Source: Nocardioides jiangxiensis
GTDB lineage: Bacteria; Actinomycetota; Actinomycetes; Propionibacteriales; Nocardioidaceae
DNA length: 64,000 bases
Assembly: GCF_030580915.1 (NCBI RefSeq)
Contig: NZ_JAUQTA010000001.1
Location: 124,001-188,000 of the forward strand
Reading direction: 5' to 3'
Shown here: positions 1 through 8,171 of the stretch, piece after piece
How positions within the stretch are numbered: the first letter of the stretch is position 1
Layout: each line of letters starts with the position of its first letter
Position numbers and translations under genes: made by a program
Notes under the pieces: generated by a model
Database searches by the model: none
Told to the model about the DNA's origin: nothing
What the model saw: only the letters and a program-made list of their open reading frames with translations

Positions 1-1168
1 TGCGGAAGTGCTTCGCGTCGGTGCCGCCGCTCATCAGGTACGGCGCCACGAGCGCATCGGGGTCCTCGGCGATCAGGGACTGCTCCATCGCACGCACCAG
101 CGAGCCGTCGTACGGCGTCTCCCAGGGCTGCTGGTGGGAGACGAAGTCGAAGGCGATGTCGGGTCCGGCCAGCTCGTGCAGGGTGGCGAAGAACTCGTCC
201 TCGTAGCCGGGCAGGAAGCGGCCGTCGACGTGGGCGGTGGCCTCCCCCGGCACCACGTTGACCTTGTAGCCCGCGCCCAGCATGGTCGGGTTGGCCGTGT
301 TGCGGATGACCGCGCCCAGCATGCGCGCCGCTCCCCCGAACTCCTCGACCAGAGCCGCGGCGTTGTCCGGGGTGGCCTGCACGCCGGCGAGGGTGCCGAC
401 CGAGGCGAGCAGCACCTCCATGGTGGGTGTGAGGCGGACGGGCCACTCGTACGAGCCGATCCGGGCCACTGCGCCGGCGAGCGCGGTGACGGCGTTGTCG
501 TGGTTGATCATCGAGCCGTGACCGGCCCGGCCCTTCGCGGTGAGGCGCATCCAGGCCATGCCCTTCTCGGCCGCCTCGACCAGGTACATGCGCTGGCCGC
601 GGACGGTCGTGGAGAAGCCGCCGACCTCACCCACGGCCTCGGTGCAGTCGGCGACCAGGTCCGGGTGCTCCTCGACCAGCCACTGTGCTCCGAGGTGGCC
701 ACCGGCCTCCTCGTCCGCCGTCATGGCCAGCACGATCGGACGCTCCGGCAGGCGTCCGGCACGCGCACGGGCGCGGATGACCGACAGCGCCATGGCGTCG
801 AAGTCCTTCATGTCGACCGCGCCTCGGCCCCACAGGTACCCGTCCTGGATCTCGCCGCTGAGCGGGTGGACGCTCCAGTCCTCCGCCGCCGCCGGGACGA
901 CGTCGAGGTGGCCGTGCACGAGCAGCGGATCCCGGTCGCCCGAGCCGATCCGCGCGACCAGCGTCGTCCGGCCGGGGCGTGACTCGACGAGGGTCGAGTC
1001 GATGCCGACCTCGTCGAGGAGCGCCGCGACGTGCTCGGCTGCTGCGCGCTCCCCCGGGCCGGTGTCGGTGCCGTCGTTGGTCGAGTCGATGCGGATCAGG
1101 TCACGGCAGATGTCGACGACCTCTGCTGCCGGGTCGTACGACGGGCTCGGGTGCTCACCGGAGGACAT
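1..1168 (-). CDS. M20 family metallopeptidase/deacylase (3' end cut by the window edge)
   Basis: About 389 residues are visible; the C-terminus lies beyond position 1. The protein has the M20/ArgE/DapE layout: a metal-binding HGHLDVVP motif near residue 95, a GRGAVDMK motif containing the bridging Asp, and ADEEAGG with the catalytic Glu and a metal ligand. A dimerisation-domain insert follows, including a GRAGHGS motif. Family members are di-zinc enzymes that hydrolyse peptide or N-acyl-amino-acid bonds; the substrate cannot be told from sequence, though the length suits the dipeptidase or acetylornithine deacetylase-like branch. The ATG start is backed by AAGGA seven bases upstream; an AAGGAT box exactly 6 nt upstream would also allow a leaderless start. 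The gene lies downstream of ribH but is separated from it by a strong hairpin, so it is probably transcribed separately. Confidence 0.85.
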   Translation of the reverse strand, partial: MSSGEHPSPSYDPAAEVVDICRDLIRIDSTNDGTDTGPGERAAAEHVAALLDEVGIDSTLVESRPGRTTLVARIGSGDRDPLLVHGHLDVVPAAAEDWSVHPLSGEIQDGYLWGRGAVDMKDFDAMALSVIRARARAGRLPERPIVLAMTADEEAGGHLGAQWLVEEHPDLVADCTEAVGEVGGFSTTVRGQRMYLVEAAEKGMAWMRLTAKGRAGHGSMINHDNAVTALAGAVARIGSYEWPVRLTPTMEVLLASVGTLAGVQATPDNAAALVEEFGGAARMLGAVIRNTANPTMLGAGYKVNVVPGEATAHVDGRFLPGYEDEFFATLHELAGPDIAFDFVSHQQPWETPYDGSLVRAMEQSLIAEDPDALVAPYLMSGGTDAKHFR

Positions 1169-1187
1169 GCGCCGATCCTTGCACGAA

Positions 1188-1217
1188 GGGCCCCGCCACC
1201 TGCCGGTGACGGGGCCC
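1188..1217 (-). terminator. Terminator hairpin after ribH
   Basis: An inverted repeat with outer arms GGGCCCCG and CGGGGCCC continues with four more pairs after one mismatch and closes on a 4-nt loop. It starts 13 bp past the ribH stop and just before the M20 peptidase start. There is no U-tract, which is common for actinobacterial terminators. Confidence 0.8.
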
Positions 1218-1229
1218 TCGCAGCTGTGC

Positions 1230-1712
1230 TCAGAAGCCCTGGCGGATCTTCTTCAGCGTCTGGGCGGTGACGATCGCTGCGGAGGTGGCTTCCCAGCCCT
1301 TGTCCTCCTTGGAACCCTCGAGGCCGGCACGGTCGAGGGCCTGCTCGTCGTTGTCGGTCGTCAGCACGCCGAAGCCGACCGGCACCCCCGTGTCGAGGGC
1401 GACGCGGGTCAGGCCGTCGGTGGCGGCGTTGCAGACGAAGTCGAAGTGCGGGGTGCCGCCGCGGATGACGACACCGAACGCGACCACCGCGTCGTAGCCC
1501 TTGAGGGCCAGCTCGCGGGCGACGATCGGGAGCTCGAAGGCGCCCGGGACCCGGACCAGCGTCGCGTCGCTGACCTGGTAGGCGTCGAGGCAGCGCTGGG
1601 CGCCCGCGAGGAGGCCGTCCATCACCTGCTCGTGCCAGGTGCCCGCGACGATCGCGACCCGCAGGTCCGAGGCGTCCGTGGGTGCTGCGGTGGGTGCGCC
1701 GGCGCCGCTCAT
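1230..1712 (-). CDS. ribH: 6,7-dimethyl-8-ribityllumazine synthase
   Basis: This 160-aa cytoplasmic protein condenses 5-amino-6-ribitylaminouracil with 3,4-dihydroxy-2-butanone 4-phosphate to lumazine, the penultimate riboflavin step. The family signatures are present: a [10 protein letters not shown] motif near residue 53, [15 protein letters not shown] near residue 80 with the active-site His in TPHFD, and [11 protein letters not shown] near residue 110. Length is normal for the icosahedral or pentameric enzyme. The ATG overlaps the ribBA stop (ATGA), so it is the last gene of the rib operon and is probably translationally coupled. Confidence 0.97.
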   Translation of the reverse strand: MSGAGAPTAAPTDASDLRVAIVAGTWHEQVMDGLLAGAQRCLDAYQVSDATLVRVPGAFELPIVARELALKGYDAVVAFGVVIRGGTPHFDFVCNAATDGLTRVALDTGVPVGFGVLTTDNDEQALDRAGLEGSKEDKGWEATSAAIVTAQTLKKIRQGF

Positions 1713-2989
1713 GAGTTCCCCTCCAGGGTGTCCAGGTCGATGGTGTGGCCCATGCGCTCCGCCTTGGTGCGGAGGTAGGCCACGTTGTTCTCGTTGACGT
1801 GGGTGTCGAGCGCGACCCGCTCGGCCACGGCCACACCGTAGTCGGCGAGGCTCGTGCACTTGTCCGGGTTGTTGGTGATCAGCCGGACGTTGGTGACGCC
1901 GAGGTCGCGCAGGATCTGCGTCGCCGCGCCGTAGTGGCGGGCGTCGGCCGGCAGGCCGAGGTCGAGGTTGGCGTCGACCGTGTCGCGACCCTGCTCCTGC
2001 AGCGCGTAGGCCTGGAGCTTGGCGGCCAGGCCGATGCCGCGTCCCTCGTGGCCGCGGAGGTAGACCACGATGCCGGTGCCGTCCTCGACGATCTGCTGGA
2101 GCGACTGCTCCAGCTGCGGGCCGCAGTCGCAGCGCTCGGAGCCGAACACGTCGCCGGTCAGGCACTCGCTGTGCACGCGGGTCAGGACGGGCATGCCGGC
2201 CGCGACGGCCGCCGCGACATCGCCGCGGACGAGCGCCATGTGCTCGGAGTCGTCGACGGTCACCTTGTAGCCGAACGCCGTGAACTCGCCGTACTTTGTG
2301 GGGAGCCGCGTCTCCGCGACCCGCTCGACCAGCACCTCGGTGCGGCGGCGATGCCGGACCAGGTCCTCGATGGAGATCATCTTCAGGCCGTGCTCGTCGG
2401 CGAACTCGCGCAGCTCCTGGGCGCGCTTCATGGTGCCGTCGTCGTTGACCACCTCGACCAGGACGCCGACCGGCGTCAGGCCCGCCAGGCGGGCCAGGTC
2501 GACGGCGGCCTCGGTGTGGCCGCGCCGGACCAGCACGCCGCCCTCGCGGTAGCGCAGCGGGAAGACGTGGCCCGGGCGGGTGAGCTCCCACGGTTCGGTC
2601 GCGGAGTCGGCCAGCACCTTGACGGTGCGGGCCCGGTCGGCCGCCGAGATGCCGGTCGAGGTGCCGTCGCGGGCGTCCACGGAGATCGTGTACGCCGTGC
2701 GGTAGGCGTCCTTGTTGTGGGGCGTCATCAGCGGGATCTCGAGGCGGTCGAGCATCTCGCCCGGCATCGGAGCGCAGATCACGCCCGACGAGTGGCGGAT
2801 CGTGAACGCCATCAGCTCGGGCGTCGCCTTGGCGGCGGCGAAGATGATGTCGCCCTCGTTCTCGCGGCCCTCGTCGTCGACGACGACGACGGCCTTGCCG
2901 GCGGCGATATCGGCGATGGCGAGCTCGACGTCGTCCAGGCGGACGCCGCCGTGCTGCTGCTCCGGCTGCGGGGTGTGGGTGGTGCTCAC
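1709..2989 (-). CDS. ribBA: Bifunctional 3,4-dihydroxy-2-butanone-4-phosphate synthase / GTP cyclohydrolase II
   Basis: A 426-aa two-domain enzyme that feeds both branches of riboflavin synthesis. The N-terminal RibB half (about residues 15-210) has the acidic [10 protein letters not shown] motif that binds Mg2+ and substrate, and the RHSSG loop. The C-terminal RibA half (about 215-420) has the zinc-binding cysteines in [18 protein letters not shown], a cyclohydrolase II signature, followed by the GHEGRGIG loop. It starts with GTG overlapping the ribE stop (GTGA) and overlaps ribH at its 3' end. No key residue is obviously missing in either domain, so both activities are expected. Confidence 0.97.
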   Translation of the reverse strand: MSTTHTPQPEQQHGGVRLDDVELAIADIAAGKAVVVVDDEGRENEGDIIFAAAKATPELMAFTIRHSSGVICAPMPGEMLDRLEIPLMTPHNKDAYRTAYTISVDARDGTSTGISAADRARTVKVLADSATEPWELTRPGHVFPLRYREGGVLVRRGHTEAAVDLARLAGLTPVGVLVEVVNDDGTMKRAQELREFADEHGLKMISIEDLVRHRRRTEVLVERVAETRLPTKYGEFTAFGYKVTVDDSEHMALVRGDVAAAVAAGMPVLTRVHSECLTGDVFGSERCDCGPQLEQSLQQIVEDGTGIVVYLRGHEGRGIGLAAKLQAYALQEQGRDTVDANLDLGLPADARHYGAATQILRDLGVTNVRLITNNPDKCTSLADYGVAVAERVALDTHVNENNVAYLRTKAERMGHTIDLDTLEGNS

Positions 2990-3612
2990 TGGTTCTGCTC
3001 CTTCATGAGCTTCTGCAGGTAGCCGCTGGTCAGCAGCTTCTCGACGTGCTTGGCGATGACATCGGCCTCGAGGTTGACCCGGTCGCCCGGCTGGCGGCGA
3101 CCCATCGTCGTCCGGGCGAGGGTCTCGGGGATGAGGCTGACGGTGAACGTGTCGTCGTCGCGGGCCTCGACGACCGTGAGGCTGACCCCGTCGATCGTGA
3201 TCGATCCCTTGTCGACGAGGTAGCGGCCCATGCCTGCGGGCGCCTGGAGCTCCACGATCTCCCAGTGCTCGCTCGGCGTCCGCGACACGACGTGGCCGAC
3301 ACCGTCGACGTGACCCTGCACGACGTGGCCGCCGAGTCGCTTGTCGGCGGTGACCGCGCGCTCGAGGTTGACGACGTCGCCGACCTGGAGGTCACCGACG
3401 GAGGTCTTGTCGAGCGACTCCTGCATGACGTCGGCGGTCCAGAGCTCGTCGGTCATCGTCACCACGGTGAGGCAACAGCCGTTGACGGCGATCGAGTCGC
3501 CGAGGCCGGTGCCCTTGAGCACCGTGCTGGCGCGGATCGTGAGCCGGATCGCGTCGTCCAGGCGGTCCACCGCCTCGACGGTGCCGAGCTCCTCGATGAT
3601 GCCGGTGAACAT
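2986..3612 (-). CDS. ribE: Riboflavin synthase alpha subunit
   Basis: This 208-aa enzyme dismutates two lumazine molecules to riboflavin plus pyrimidinedione. It shows the internal duplication typical of the family: two lumazine-binding barrels, the first opening with [12 protein letters not shown] and containing NGCCLTV, the second with [10 protein letters not shown] and [10 protein letters not shown]. The ATG overlaps the ribD TGA stop (TGATG), which fixes the start; the longer upstream open frame is antisense-free shadow of ribD. It sits second in the riboswitch-controlled rib operon. Confidence 0.97.
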   Translation of the reverse strand: MFTGIIEELGTVEAVDRLDDAIRLTIRASTVLKGTGLGDSIAVNGCCLTVVTMTDELWTADVMQESLDKTSVGDLQVGDVVNLERAVTADKRLGGHVVQGHVDGVGHVVSRTPSEHWEIVELQAPAGMGRYLVDKGSITIDGVSLTVVEARDDDTFTVSLIPETLARTTMGRRQPGDRVNLEADVIAKHVEKLLTSGYLQKLMKEQNQ

Positions 3613-4691
3613 CAGTCCTCCTCGTGCGTGGACAGCCCGTGCAGGGCAGTGCCGTGGGTCGTCATGGTGATGCGGACGCAGGTGTCCTCGCCGTCCGCCT
3701 CGATGACGGTGACGTCGGTGACGCGCAGGTGCGCTGCGTCGGTGATGGTGTGAATGCCGAGGTCGTCCACGGCATTCCGGCCGGCCCCGAGCAGCACGGG
3801 CGCGACGTAGGTGACGACCTCGTCGACGAGACCTGCGCGGAAGAACGCCGCCGCCAGCGTCGGGCCGCCCTCGAGGAAGACGTGGCGCCGCTCCCGCGCG
3901 AAGAGCTGGGCAAGCGCCTCGGCGGGCTCGTGGGTACGCAGGTGCACGGTGCCGGCACTGCCGTCGAAGACACGGCTGCGGGCGGGCAGCTCGCGCATGC
4001 CCATGACAGCGCGCAGCGGCTGGTCCGCGATGGGGCGGTCGTCGGCGTCCCGCACGGTGAGCTGCGGGTCGTCGACCTCGACCGTGTTCGTGCCAACGAG
4101 GATGGTGTCGGCCAGGCCACGCAACCGGTGGGTGTCGATGCGCGCGGCGCGGCTGCTGATCCACTTGCTCGTGCCGTCACTGGCGGCCGAGCGGCCGTCG
4201 ATGCTCGTCGCGAGCTTCCAGGTGACGAACGGGCGCTGGTGCGTGAGCGCGAAGCTCCAGACGCGGTTGAGGTCCTCGGACTCGGCAGCCATCAGGCCGT
4301 GCTCGACGTCGATCCCCGCGTCACGCAGGGTCTGCGCTCCGCCGGCCGCCTCGGGGTTGGGGTCGGACTGGGCGAAGACGACCCGTCCGACGCCGGCACC
4401 GATCAGTGCCAGCGCGCACGGGCCCGTGCGCCCCGTGTGGTTGCAGGGCTCCAGGGTGACGACGGCGGTGGCACCGGTGAGGTCGATCCCGCGCTCCTGC
4501 GCGGTCGCGATAGCGGCCGCTTCGGCGTGCTTCGTGCCGGCACCCTCGTGGAATCCCTCGACGAGCGTGGTCCCGTCCGGCGCGAGGATCACGCAGCCGA
4601 CCCGCGGGTTCGGCCCCAGCGGTACGCCGGCGGTCGCGGCGAGCTCGAGGGCGCGACGCATCGCTTCGTGCTCTGCTGTGGTGAAGGCCAT
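3612..4691 (-). CDS. ribD: Bifunctional diaminohydroxyphosphoribosylaminopyrimidine deaminase / 5-amino-6-(5-phosphoribosylamino)uracil reductase
   Basis: A 359-aa two-domain protein catalysing the second and third steps of riboflavin synthesis. The N-terminal deaminase domain (about residues 1-145) has the cytidine-deaminase-like zinc site, with HAE in KHAEAAAI and the paired cysteines in PCNHTGRTGPC. The C-terminal NADPH-dependent reductase domain (about 150-355) includes TWKLATSIDGR and FLEGGPTLA, typical of the DHFR-like RibD C-terminal family. It is the first gene of the rib operon, and its ATG lies about 105 nt downstream of the FMN aptamer core. Confidence 0.97.
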   Translation of the reverse strand: MAFTTAEHEAMRRALELAATAGVPLGPNPRVGCVILAPDGTTLVEGFHEGAGTKHAEAAAIATAQERGIDLTGATAVVTLEPCNHTGRTGPCALALIGAGVGRVVFAQSDPNPEAAGGAQTLRDAGIDVEHGLMAAESEDLNRVWSFALTHQRPFVTWKLATSIDGRSAASDGTSKWISSRAARIDTHRLRGLADTILVGTNTVEVDDPQLTVRDADDRPIADQPLRAVMGMRELPARSRVFDGSAGTVHLRTHEPAEALAQLFARERRHVFLEGGPTLAAAFFRAGLVDEVVTYVAPVLLGAGRNAVDDLGIHTITDAAHLRVTDVTVIEADGEDTCVRITMTTHGTALHGLSTHEED

Positions 4692-4795
4692 GGCTCTCTG
4701 AAAGGTCCGTGTCGCGGACTCCAGGGGCTGCCGGCGCGGGCCTGGTCACCTGCGGCGCGTCCGGGACGGACCTCGGTGAGCGGGCGTCGTACCGC

Positions 4796-4942
4796 GTGCG
4801 CTTTCCATCCGGACTCTGACCGTCGGTCGAAGATTCTCACTTCGTCAACCGGCCGCTGGCTGCGGCCGGGTCGCGGACTTCTGACTCCCCACCTGGTGGA
4901 GGGGCCCCAGTCACCGCCGGTGCGGAATTTCACCGCCCCCAG
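4796..4942 (-). promoter_or_regulatory. FMN riboswitch (RFN element) upstream of ribD
   Basis: Reading the minus strand, the conserved RFN blocks occur in order: GGTGAAATTCCGCACCGGCGGT-like sequence at about 4917-4938, a variable stem, CGACGGTCAGAGTCCGG in the middle, and GTCCGGATGGAAAGCG near 4798-4815. This is the FMN-sensing aptamer. The expression platform between 4700 and 4795 contains short GC hairpins. I cannot tell from sequence whether control is by termination or by hiding the ribosome site. It should lower ribD-ribE-ribBA-ribH expression when FMN is plentiful. Confidence 0.93.
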
Positions 4943-5070
4943 TGCACGCGAGTGTTCAACTCGTCGGCGCAATACTCGCACATGGCTGACACCTCAACCA
5001 TGTGGGGTGTGCCATGTGGCGCACGGGAATTCCGGGCGGGTGATCGGTCTGACCGGTCAACCGGCGCGGC
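4943..5070. other. Intergenic stretch between the FMN riboswitch and rpe, with a small hairpin
   Basis: Together with the riboswitch this forms a roughly 380-bp gene-free gap between ribD and rpe. An imperfect hairpin lies at 4989-5010 (ACACCTC against GGGGTGT, loop 8 nt), which could end the rpe transcript or sit near the rib promoter. No open frame, repeat or clear -35/-10 pair was recognised here. Confidence 0.45.
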
Positions 5071-5739
5071 TCAGGCGCGGACGGCCTCGGCCTTCGACCG
5101 GAGGTCCTTGACCATCGCGTCCGGGTCGGCGGCGCTGTAGACCGCGGAGCCGGCGACGAAGACGTCGGCGCCCGCCTCTGCGCACCGCTCGATCGTCTCC
5201 AGCGACACGCCGCCGTCGACCTGGAGCCAGGTCTCGACGCCGTGCTTGTCCATGAGAGCGCGGGCGCGACGGATCTTGGGCAGGCACATGTCGAGGAACT
5301 TCTGGCCACCGAAGCCCGGCTCCACGGTCATGATCAGCAGCATGTCCAGCTCGGCGAGCATGTCCTCGTAGGGCTCGATCGGCGTGGCGGGCTTGAGGGC
5401 CATCGACGCACGCGCGCCCTGTGCGCGGATCTCGCGGGCGAGGCGCACCGGGGCGGCCGCGGCCTCGACGTGGAAGGTGACCGACGCACAGCCCGCCTCG
5501 GCGTACGCCGGAGCCCAGCGGTCCGGGTCCGCGATCATCAGGTGGGCGTCGAACGGCAGCTCGGTGTGGGCCCTGAGCGACTCGACGACCGGGAGGCCGA
5601 GCGTCAGGTTCGGCACGAAGTGGTTGTCCATGACGTCGATGTGCACCATGTCGGCGCTGCCGATGCGGCGCACCTCGGCACCGAGGTTCGCGAGGTCGGC
5701 GTTGAGGATCGACGGGGTGATCTGCATGCACGTGGCCAC
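5071..5739 (-). CDS. rpe: Ribulose-phosphate 3-epimerase
   Basis: A 222-aa TIM-barrel enzyme interconverting ribulose 5-phosphate and xylulose 5-phosphate in the pentose phosphate pathway. Family motifs are [14 protein letters not shown] near the N-terminus, [17 protein letters not shown] with metal-binding His and Asp, [18 protein letters not shown] and VDGGVS with the catalytic Asp. The GTG start at 5739 is preferred because a TAGACT -10 box lies exactly 6 nt upstream, implying a leaderless transcript. An internal ATG at 5727 would give 218 aa and cannot be excluded. Confidence 0.95.
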   Translation of the reverse strand: MATCMQITPSILNADLANLGAEVRRIGSADMVHIDVMDNHFVPNLTLGLPVVESLRAHTELPFDAHLMIADPDRWAPAYAEAGCASVTFHVEAAAAPVRLAREIRAQGARASMALKPATPIEPYEDMLAELDMLLIMTVEPGFGGQKFLDMCLPKIRRARALMDKHGVETWLQVDGGVSLETIERCAEAGADVFVAGSAVYSAADPDAMVKDLRSKAEAVRA

Positions 5740-5745
5740 GGGCGC

Positions 5746-5751
5746 AGTCTA
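5746..5751 (-). promoter_or_regulatory. -10 box for a leaderless rpe transcript
   Basis: TAGACT is followed by GCGCCC and then the GTG start codon of rpe. Transcription would begin at or next to the start codon. No convincing -35 element was seen, and no Shine-Dalgarno sequence is present. Confidence 0.55.
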
Positions 5752-5813
5752 GGTCCCTCCACAGGTCGCGGGTGCTCGAGGATCGGTGCTGGGCAGTGCG
5801 GGTAGTCACAGGC

Positions 5814-6095
5814 ATGAGCGACGACTTCGCGGTAGCCACGACCGCCCTGACGACCCACGCCGCGAGCATCCGGTCGGTGCGTGAGGCGGTCGCCTGCCTC
5901 GCAGCGCCGCCGCTGCCCGACGCCGGAGAGTCCACCGGTCTGCTCGCCACCACCGTGGCCGGCATCCTGGCCTCGGTGGACGAGGCCGGTGCCGAGCTGA
6001 CGGCACTCGGCGCAGCGCTCCTCGACGCCGCCCGGGAGTACGCCGCAGCCGACGCCGCGGTTGCGGGTGCGCTCGGCTCGTGGTCGGCGCCGTGA
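5814..6095 (+). CDS. EspC-like small helical protein with a YxxxD motif (putative type VII secretion partner)
   Basis: A 93-aa Ala-rich protein with no recognisable enzyme motif. It is predicted to be almost entirely helical, with a break around a PPLP segment near residue 30, and it has a YAAAD sequence near residue 77 that matches the YxxxD export motif of type VII (ESX) substrates. Size and layout resemble the EspC/PE-like proteins encoded just upstream of WXG-containing effectors. Its stop overlaps the start of the next gene (GTGA), so the two are probably co-expressed and may form a heterodimer. No ESX machinery gene is in the window. The role is inferred from motif and neighbourhood only; the reading frame is well supported by the coupling. 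Confidence 0.6.
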   Translation: MSDDFAVATTALTTHAASIRSVREAVACLAAPPLPDAGESTGLLATTVAGILASVDEAGAELTALGAALLDAAREYAAADAAVAGALGSWSAP

Positions 6096-7201
6096 TCCAC
6101 CACTGGGACACACAGGTCGCCGCTGACCCGGCGCAGTGTCGGACGGCTGCCGCCGCGGTGCACCGGCTCTCGCGGTGCCTCGGGTCCGCAGCGCTCGACC
6201 TGGCGCCACGGTGTGATGGCGAGTGGACCGGCCCGGCCAGCACCGCAGCGTCCCAGCGGACCGTCGCGGCCGCCCGGCACCTCTCTGCTGCTGCGGACCG
6301 CTGCAGCGTGCTGGCGGCCGCACTCGACGGGTTCGCCCAGGCGCTCGCCACGGTGTGCGAGGACCTGCGCGTCGCGACGTCGGTCGCGCTCGATGCCGGG
6401 CTGACGATCGACCACAGCGGGTTCTACTCCGCGAGCGACCACCCGGCAGCGATCGCCGTGAGGCGGGCGCGGGCGGACGAGGCGACGGCGCATGCGGTCT
6501 TCCGGTCGCGGCTCCCGAAGCCGGCTGCGCCCGACGCCTGGACGGACCTGAGCCGCGCCCTCCTCGATGCACCGCCTCGTGGCGGTGACACGGCCGAGTG
6601 GCTCGCGTGGAGCGCCAGTCAGCCCGGAAGCCTCGCCGGGTTGCCGGGACGCAGGCTCTCGGCAGAGCTCGAGTGGTTCACCCGGTCAGCGGCTGCGTCC
6701 ACACGACCGTTCATCGGACGGGCGGGCAGCCTTCTCGAGGCGGCGCGCCCGGCTGGAGCGCACCTCCTGCGGGAGCTCGGTCTCGCCGGGTCGGTGCTCA
6801 CGGTCGGGCTCGATGCGCGGCACCAGTGGACTGCCGATGCAGCGCATCCATCGATGTCCGCCACCGAGCGGTCGCTCCGGGCCGGGGTCCGCGGAGCCGT
6901 GGAGGGCGGCATGACCCTCGCCTTCGCCGCGGGTGGCGCCGCAGCCCTGGCGGCCATGCCGGGCGGGGCCTACCTCGGCGGCACGCTCGGCGCGTGGGCC
7001 GGTCAGCGCGTCGGCGGTGCCGTCGCCGACGTGGCGGTGGAGCATGTCGACGACGTGCTCCGGGTGGCCGAGACCCTGGGTGACACGGGCAGCGACGTGG
7101 TCGACGCCGTCGGGCACGCCGCCGAGGCTGTCGACGACGCCGCCGATGCGGTGGGTGACGCCGTCGGGCAAGCCTCCGACCGGCTCTGCTTCTGGCACTG
7201 A
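6092..7201 (+). CDS. WXG-motif protein with a C-terminal glycine-zipper-like segment (putative type VII effector)
   Basis: A 369-aa protein. The N-terminal 110 residues look like a WXG100-type helical hairpin with EWTG at the turn near residue 44. A middle helical region follows. Around residues 265-320 lies a Gly/Ala-rich hydrophobic stretch with GxxxG spacing (AGGAAALAA, PGGAYLGG), like membrane-inserting glycine zippers. The C-terminus is a run of amphipathic helices rich in Val, Asp and Ala, ending in CFWH. No known toxin catalytic motif was seen. The GTG start at 6092 gives a GTGA overlap with the upstream partner; 6080 is an alternative. The 3' end lies 4 bp from the convergent polymerase gene. 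It could be a secreted effector, a cell-surface protein or an orphan remnant. Confidence 0.6.
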   Translation: MIHHWDTQVAADPAQCRTAAAAVHRLSRCLGSAALDLAPRCDGEWTGPASTAASQRTVAAARHLSAAADRCSVLAAALDGFAQALATVCEDLRVATSVALDAGLTIDHSGFYSASDHPAAIAVRRARADEATAHAVFRSRLPKPAAPDAWTDLSRALLDAPPRGGDTAEWLAWSASQPGSLAGLPGRRLSAELEWFTRSAAASTRPFIGRAGSLLEAARPAGAHLLRELGLAGSVLTVGLDARHQWTADAAHPSMSATERSLRAGVRGAVEGGMTLAFAAGGAAALAAMPGGAYLGGTLGAWAGQRVGGAVADVAVEHVDDVLRVAETLGDTGSDVVDAVGHAAEAVDDAADAVGDAVGQASDRLCFWH

Positions 7202-7205
7202 GCCG

Positions 7206-8159
7206 TCAGCCCTCGTCCTCGGGTGCGGACTCCCCTGCCGCGGCATCGCGGTCCGCCCAGTCGAGCAGTGGTGCGATCTCCCACGGGTGCTCGTCGATCG
7301 CCGCGTGCAGGTCGCCGATCTCGGCGAAGCGAGCGGGCATCGTGTCCATGGTGAAGTCGTCGGGCTCGCAGTGAGGGATCTCGTCCCACGCCACCGGCGC
7401 CGAGACCCTGGCGTTCGGCACGCCCCGCACGGAGTAGGCCGCCGCGATCGTGTGGTCCCGCGTGTTCTGGTTGTAGTCGATGAAGAGCTGGGCCGGGTCA
7501 CGGTCCTTGCGCCACCACGCCGTGGTCACCATCCCGGCCGCGCGTCGTTCGACCTCGCGGGCGAAGGCGTGGGCCGCGCGGCGCACCTCCCGGAAGCCGT
7601 GCTCGGGCGGGATCCTCACGTAGACGTGCAGGCCGCTGCCACCGCTCGTCTTCGGATAGCCGGTGGCGCCGAGCTCGTCGAGCACCTCGTGCACCACCCC
7701 GGCAGTGCGCTGCACGGTCGACCAGTCGCAGCCCGGGCCCGGATCCAGGTCGATGCGCCACTCGTCGGGCTTCTCGGTGTCGGCACGGCGGCTGTTCCAC
7801 GGATGGAACTCGACCGTGCTCATCTGCACGGCCCAGATCACCGCGCCCAGCTCCGTGACGCAGAGCTCGTTCGCGGTGCGGCCCCAGCGCGGGAAGTACA
7901 GCTCGACGGTCTCGACCCAGGGCGGCGCCCCGGCCGGCAGCCGCTTCTGGTGGACCTTCTCCCCCGCCAGGCCCTTGGGGAACCGGTGCAGCATGCACGG
8001 CCGCTCGCGCAGCGCGTTGACGATGCCTGGGCCCACGCTGAGGTAGTAGTCGACGAGATCCAGCTTCGTCGCGCCGGTCTCGGGGAAGTAGACGCGGTCA
8101 GGGTTGGTCACCTTGACGACGCGGTCGTCCACCTCGATCTCGACGAAAGGACTGGCCAT
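7206..8159 (-). CDS. Stand-alone LigD-type polymerase/primase (PolDom)
   Basis: This 317-aa protein is an archaeo-eukaryotic primase-superfamily nucleotidyltransferase equivalent to the polymerase domain of DNA ligase D. The family markers are VYFPETGATKLDLVDYY near residue 25, the metal-binding DLDPG pair near residue 138, SGGSGLHVYV near 170, and a late DYNQN segment. There are no ligase or phosphoesterase domains, so it resembles the mycobacterial stand-alone PolD proteins, which work in gap filling, excision repair or end joining. No ku gene is in the window. The ATG is preceded by TAGGGT with a 6-nt gap, so it is probably expressed from its own leaderless promoter. Confidence 0.88.
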   Translation of the reverse strand: MASPFVEIEVDDRVVKVTNPDRVYFPETGATKLDLVDYYLSVGPGIVNALRERPCMLHRFPKGLAGEKVHQKRLPAGAPPWVETVELYFPRWGRTANELCVTELGAVIWAVQMSTVEFHPWNSRRADTEKPDEWRIDLDPGPGCDWSTVQRTAGVVHEVLDELGATGYPKTSGGSGLHVYVRIPPEHGFREVRRAAHAFAREVERRAAGMVTTAWWRKDRDPAQLFIDYNQNTRDHTIAAAYSVRGVPNARVSAPVAWDEIPHCEPDDFTMDTMPARFAEIGDLHAAIDEHPWEIAPLLDWADRDAAAGESAPEDEG

Positions 8160-8165
8160 GGACCG

Positions 8166-8171
8166 ACCCTA
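8166..8171 (-). promoter_or_regulatory. -10 box overlapping the rsmB stop codon, serving the polymerase gene
   Basis: TAGGGT is followed by CGGTCC and then ATG of the LigD-type polymerase. The first three bases are the TAG stop codon of rsmB, so terminator codon and promoter element share sequence. A leaderless transcript is implied. Confidence 0.5.
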
